The position numbers were made by a program, and so were the translations under genes. From positions 1 to 64,000 of the forward strand of contig QLIY01000784.1 of NCBI GenBank assembly GCA_003260075.1: DNA of 64,000 bases, in the 5' to 3' direction. The notes beneath the pieces are model-generated. The model searched no databases. It was given only the letters and a program-made list of their open reading frames with translations, and was not told where the DNA came from. The DNA is from Phallusia mammillata (lineage: Eukaryota > Chordata > Ascidiacea > Phlebobranchia > Ascidiidae). Below are positions 59,069 through 64,000 of this stretch, piece after piece; position 1 is the first letter of the stretch; the number at the start of each line of letters is the position of its first letter.

Positions 59069-60783
59069 TTTTAACTTACTAAATTATTTTTTGATCTAGT
59101 ACACAGAAAAAAACACTTTGTTAAATAGGACAATGTATGTGCAAACCTAGATCAATCCGTTTCTAATAATATTTTATAATTGTGATTTGTTTGTAAACTT
59201 AAATGTAGGTTCCTTATGTTATGGATATAGGTAAATGCTCACCTATTGAAGCTAAGGATCGACATAAAACGAGTACACTAAACTTGCAAACTAATGTCTT
59301 CGTTTTACTAAACCCCTTACATGTTTATGGACTCATGATTTAAATTAAGATGTTTTGTGTTTTGATAAAAAAATTAAGTAAACTTCTTGTCATACTAAGG
59401 TTATATTTTACGTTTTCTCAACAAACGACTACATAACTCTTTTTCGTTTAACGATTACAAATAAACTCACAATTGCAAATTGCAAATATTACTTACTTAA
59501 TATTCTACATAACCATTCATCTCTCTGTAGTAACCACTGCATAAAACTAATATGATAATAATATTTTAAGGTATGTGTCCACTTACATAACTTATTACCA
59601 AATCAGCATTTCGAGTCTTCCACACAACAACATAATCGCCACTGTCAGCTAAATACGGGTGTCGAAATACGGTGTCGTGTCAGCACATCCGGTCTGTGTC
59701 TCTCGTTTTGAATCTACGTCAATCGCTGTACTTAACTAACACGTTCATTAAAAAGCAACGTTGTACTTTGTAAAAGTTCTGTTTTGAATTATTTTGCATT
59801 TTGTTGCTTGATGCTTTCCTCTTCTTTACTATAGGTTTCCACAGTGGTCCATAAAACTTTCTGTGTTTGCGACCCATGTAAATTGATTGACAGCTCTTGT
59901 GATTTACCAAGAAGTTTTTTCAGTTCGTTTTAGCAGAGCACGTGAGAGAGAAAAAACGTAACTTATTTTTGCATCATAATTTTCCACACGCACTTTTCTT
60001 GTTTTGATCTTTTATGTGGCTTTTTGTTTTTATCGCAACACACCCAATACTAATTAGTGTTTGTTGCTTTTGTTTATTTATTTTTTGTCTTTTACTTGTT
60101 CAGTTAATACACACAGTAAAATCAGGACGACGCACAAAAAGAAGCTTTAGGGCAGTTGGCAAGCAAGCAGCGGATGCAAAATGTTAACCTTATGAGATTA
60201 CAACGTTGTGGCGCCTAATTTAATGGTTGTCAAAAGCCTTCGAATACTGTACTAGCCACGAAAAACCCTAGTTTAGACGCTTTCGAGCACTCCTGGTTTG
60301 AATAAAAACACTGGATAAAACTGTACGATATTGGCAAGGTCACTGCGAGGCACCAAACTCAATACAAGTTAGCAGTACGAGAGCCGAAGAAGAACTCCCC
60401 GCAACAGCACGTGGATCGCAAATGGACTTGAAACGCACGAAAAAAGGCACGCGACAAAACTAATAAAGAAGCAAGGAAACTCACGAGTCATGTGGTCTAA
60501 ACCCACTTTTCAATTATCATCGCCCTAACGGCTTTCTTTAATTGGGTGCACCTAAAATTGTAGCTGGAATGCTGCGAAAGACAACGATAGGCGAGAGTTA
60601 AAAAAGGTGTAGTGAGCGCAAAGTGTGGCGGAGTTTTATTTCCGTATAGTGGAAAACAATGTACCAAGAAGCAATTAAACCGGTAAAAAGTTAAACGTGA
60701 ACATAACAAATAGATGTTACGAGGAATTAAAGTAAAAAACATGAAACACATCGTCAATTTAAGATAAACACGTTTTGGGCAAT

Positions 60784-60785
<2 letters not shown>
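59069..60785 (-). repeat. Class A upstream module of R6 and spacer
   Basis: 59069-59720 is the inverted copy of the R3 upstream region (ACTGTCAGCTAAATAC, AACACGTTCATT). Fragments of the distal module continue to about 60200 (GCAAGCAAGCAGCGGATG is the complement of a block near 8440). 60200-60785 holds no recognised gene. Confidence 0.6.

Positions 60786-60827
<42 letters not shown>
60786..60827. repeat. (CA)n microsatellite at a contig end
   Basis: About 21 CA units running into an N-gap. The repeat probably stopped the assembly, and its true length is unknown. Confidence 0.85.
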
Positions 60828-61036
60828 NNNNNNNNNNNNNNNNNNNNNNNNNNNNNNNNNNNNNNNNNNNNNNNNNNNNNNNNNNNNNNNNNNNNNNNNN
60901 NNNNNNNNNNNNNNNNNNNNNNNNNNNNNNNNNNNNNNNNNNNNNNNNNNNNNNNNNNNNNNNNNNNNNNNNNNNNNNNNNNNNNNNNNNNNNNNNNNNN
61001 NNNNNNNNNNNNNNNNNNNNNNNNNNNNNNNNNNNN
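60828..61036. other. Assembly gap (209 N)
   Basis: It hides the 3' part of R7. A receptor lacking 61036 onward still needs roughly 1.5 kb of coding sequence, more than the gap length. Confidence 0.85.
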
Positions 61037-62196
61037 AGACATTCAGGTCTTCCATCGCATGCTACACCAAATGTATTCCTTTCGGTGCATAAAATCAAGT
61101 CAATTTGTTGATAGCAATATTTGATATTTCTCGAGTCAATGCATTTTACATTGCCGTTGCACAACACAGAATCTATTGGAAGGCAATCTGTTTGGTTGTA
61201 GCAGTGCATATAACCTGGTGGACAAGTTGACCGGGAATCGCCAAGCACAGCTTTGCACACGCTCTGATTCTCGCATAAACATTCATCTGACAGGTCGTAG
61301 CAGTCAATCACGCCATCGCACACCTGATTCCTTGAGATAACTAGTCTCTTGTCCAAGCAAAGGAAACATCGAAATTCTCCGTTCACAAAACACAGATCAG
61401 ATTTGTCAGCGCACTGGGCATCTTGGTCGTAAAGATTGATTTGAGGCAAGCTACATGGAAATGTTAACCAGTATCCAAGACATTTGAAACTCGGGTATAC
61501 GTGTGTGTGGTAATCAGCTCGCTTTATGAATGGACAAAAAGCGTACAAAGCCAAATTGATGTTGTTATTGTGATCCTGATAGTAAACCGGAGGTGTCGAT
61601 GGTGGTGTATGCTCTCCTTCGCATTGAGGCTTGTTGCAAATCCAGTATTCATCAGTGCACATTTTATCCTTGTGCTCTTTACACGGTCTGTGATGCTGAA
61701 TGCAATGTGCAGAATTGTTTACTTGGTACTTCAAAAATCTTTGCATTGCTGTTTTACTGGTGCAGTTTATTAAACTGTAATAACACGATAGCTCATAACT
61801 TTTGGAAAAATAGTCACAAGGTTCATCGCTATGGTCAATGCAGTTCGGTGTGCCATCGGCCACTGATGTGTTAGGTATGCATTTCCCGATGGTCGGACAG
61901 ATCTGTTCTTCAAAGATGCATCCGCACATTACTCGATCACCACTACACGTGCAATTGATTTCGTCGCTGCTGTCATCGCAGTCAAAATTCCCGTTGCATT
62001 TTAAGGATGAAGAGATGCACTGTTTAGACTTGCACTCAAATTGATCTTCCCAGCAAGGGCAAATGTTTTCATCGCTGTTATCTTTGCAATCATTAATCCT
62101 ATCACAAAACTTAAAAATTGATAGACAGCCACGCAAACCAATACATGTGTTACTTTCATAACATGCACATGGAAACTCATAAAATGGACAAGTACA

Positions 62197-62275
<79 letters not shown>

Positions 62276-62998
62276 CTTTTCATAACATCCCAATCCATAT
62301 GAGCATTTACTGTGTCTTGGAAAACAGCCGCATTGGTATTGGCTGTCATCGCAGACCGTTGTGTTGTATATACTACACAAATCCATAGGAAAACATTGAG
62401 AAGCTCTAAATGTATTCAAACTGTTGTTCGGTCTTGTTGCTGGGCATCCACACACGAACTCCCCAACGTCGCAACTTTGTTGCTTAAACCGACATTGTTC
62501 TGTAAAAAATATCGGTTACTACAATAAGGGTAATCAAAAATACACTTCCAGAAAATTAATGAACGTTAAACGCAATGTTACGCAGCAAAACTACAAGATG
62601 TTCATGTGTTTGTTTACACCAGCTTTTTGAGGTGCTTTGAACAGGCTTAAACTTTTTCACAAATCAATAGAGTTTTTTTTCAATGTATCCTAAATTTCGC
62701 TGACATTAATTGTAAATTAGTTGAAATATAGCAGTAATTAATTAGAGTAAGGGTTTAAATTAAAACTATTGAGTTATTAAGCATTTAGTAGCAATTAGAA
62801 CAAACAATATTTAAGTTTCACTTGATGCTTTCACACCTATTTTTGCGTAAACTAAGTTTCTACAGAGCACTGACGGAAACTTAGAATTACTAATTTAATG
62901 AAACGATTGTAAATTTGCTTACCATATGTGAAGAGCCCGTCTGACAGTAGACTGTTGATTAACATTATAAGAGATGACAGAACCACAAACCTAACCAT
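61037..62998 (-). CDS. R7: LDLa-7TM receptor, partial (7TM lost in gap)
   Basis: Exon 1 is 62998-62923 (76 nt, same leader type as R6); exon 2 starts at 62499 and is cut by the gap at 61037, inside the ectodomain (VACDGRPEC). A 75-G tract at 62200-62274 replaces about 50 nt of the first LDLa module. LDLa modules 2-6 and the cysteine-rich insert are present. The stretch 61037-61900 is almost identical to R6, whereas module 3-4 (CISSSLKCNGNFDCDDSSDE) and the upstream region differ clearly from R6. So R7 is not merely the other allele of R6: it is a recent paralogue or a gene-converted mosaic. The missing 7TM part may not exist or may have been left out of the assembly. Confidence 0.8.
62200..62274. 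repeat. Poly-G tract (75 G) inside R7
   Basis: Stands between GTACAATT and GTCTTTTCATAAC, where R6 has about 50 nt of LDLa coding sequence. Artefact. Confidence 0.88.
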
Positions 62999-63760
62999 TT
63001 TTATCTTGCTAATTTTTTTTTTGATCTAGTACACAGACAAAAACACTTTGTTAAATAGGACAACGTATATGTAAACCTGGACCAATACGTTTCTAAAAAT
63101 ATTTTATAATTGTGATTTGTTTGTAAACTTAAACGTAGGTTCCTTATGTTATGGACATAGGTAAATGCTCACCTATTGAAGCTAAGGATCGACATAAAAC
63201 GAGTACACTAAACTTGCAAACTAATGTCTTCGTTTTACTAAACCCCTTACATGTTTATGGACTCATGATTTAGGTTAAGATGTTATGTGTTTTGATAAAA
63301 AAAGTTAAGTAAATTCTCAACAAAGGACTTTTCTCAACAAACGACAACTCTTTCTCGTTTAACGATTACAAATAAACTCAAAATTGCAAATTGCAAAGAT
63401 TATTTACTTTATATTCTACATATTCATCTCTCTATAGTAACCACTGCATAAAACTAATATGATAATAATATTTTAAAGTATGCGCCCACTTACAACTTAT
63501 TTCCAAATCAGCATTGCGGATCTTTCACACGAAAACATAATCTCCACTGTCAGCTAAATATGAGTAACCAAATACGAAAGTGTTAGCACATTCGGTATGT
63601 GTCTCTCGTTTTGCATTTACGTCAATCGCTGCACTAATCTAACACGTTCATTGAAAAGCAACGTTGCAGTGTGTGTAAGTTTTGATTTGAAGTAATTTGC
63701 ATTGTGTTACTTGATGCATTCTTCTTCTTTATGGGTTTCAAATTGATTGACAGTTCTTGT
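62999..63760 (-). repeat. Class A upstream module of R7
   Basis: Parallel to 59069-59720, with several indels of up to about 25 bases (for example around 63310). That much divergence argues for a separate locus or a strongly diverged haplotype. Confidence 0.6.
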
Positions 63761-63789
63761 GACGTAATAAAAAAATCCAAGCTATTTTT

Positions 63790-63930
63790 GCAAAATCCGC
63801 ATCCTGCTCCTGTCCAAGAAGCAAGCTACCTCCTCCCGGTACAATATAACTTTGATAACTTTGTGGGGTCAGTTCTTCACCATTGATAAATCCACCAGTT
63901 TCGAGTCAAACCAGACGCAAACATGATTTT
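63790..63930 (-). pseudogene. Pentraxin exon-4 relic
   Basis: On the minus strand this reads NHVCVWFDSK, then after an indel GGFINGEELTPQSYQSYIVP and GGGSLLLGQEQDADFAK, which is exon 4 of the pentraxin fold. It abuts the receptor upstream module exactly as the relic at 15935-16175 does on the plus arm. Neighbouring exons would lie beyond the window, so a functional gene is not excluded, but the internal indel argues against it. Confidence 0.65.
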
Positions 63931-63981
63931 GTTGATGCTATGTTATTTCACATTTTTGTGATATTGCTGGACATCTTAGCA

Positions 63982-64000
63982 CAGGGGTTCCCAAACTTTT
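63982..64000. mobile_element. Possible hAT terminus at the window edge
   Basis: CAGGGGTTCCCAAACTTTT is a typical hAT (Charlie-like) terminal repeat running off the window. The partner end and target duplication cannot be seen. Confidence 0.55.

Noticed and set aside
60497..61092. Open frames with Val-Cys or Thr-His repeats
   Set aside because: Translations of the CA microsatellite joined to an N-gap.

Overview
The window looks like nuclear DNA of an invertebrate chordate, most likely a solitary ascidian (Ciona-like). The grounds are AT-rich spacers, small genes with short GT-AG introns, a splice acceptor about 7-8 bases before the start codon of each receptor gene (as expected for spliced-leader trans-splicing), high allelic variation, and an expanded family of LDL-receptor-class-A (LDLa) GPCRs. 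The species call is inference; no tRNA, rRNA or CRISPR array was seen.

Layout. From 0 to 7 kb there is a partial non-LTR reverse transcriptase, the first two exons of a minus-strand secreted coiled-coil protein, a broken pentraxin copy and one intact five-exon pentraxin-like gene (5333-6636). From 8 to 30 kb, on the plus strand, lie one intact LDLa-7TM receptor (R1, 9676-13113) and three broken ones (R2, R3, R3'), with smaller receptor and pentraxin relics between them. From 31 to 37 kb, on the minus strand, lies a ten-exon gene that I assembled by phase matching. It encodes a 392-residue single-pass protein with a signal peptide, a C-type-lectin-like domain, two fibronectin type III domains, a membrane helix and a short tail. 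From 39 to 63 kb, on the minus strand, lie four more LDLa-7TM receptors (R4, R5, R6, R7), and a pentraxin exon relic follows at the right edge. The whole is a mirror-image cluster: plus-strand receptors to the left of the lectin gene and minus-strand receptors to the right, with shared flanks in inverted orientation.

Receptor design. Every receptor has a 76-nt first exon (start codon, signal peptide, phase-1 intron) and one very large second exon (2924 nt when intact) that encodes about eight or nine LDLa modules, a cysteine-rich insert and a class-A 7TM bundle. The bundle resembles the relaxin/LGR group (YAKTSVCLP in loop 2, CWIP in TM6, PINSALNPLLY in TM7), but there are no leucine-rich repeats.

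Assembly quality matters here. Many homopolymer G (or C) tracts replace real sequence or join duplicated ends, and single Ns and N-gaps are flanked by near-identical copies. Several apparent duplications (for example inside R5) are therefore probably uncollapsed haplotypes. hAT-type non-autonomous transposons with perfect 8-bp target duplications lie in the 45-55 kb spacers.

How the genes might work together is not shown by the sequence. All three families are secreted or cell-surface proteins with extracellular recognition modules, in a tandemly expanding and decaying cluster. That pattern is typical of recognition loci (immunity, self/non-self, gamete or ligand sensing), but the function is inference.
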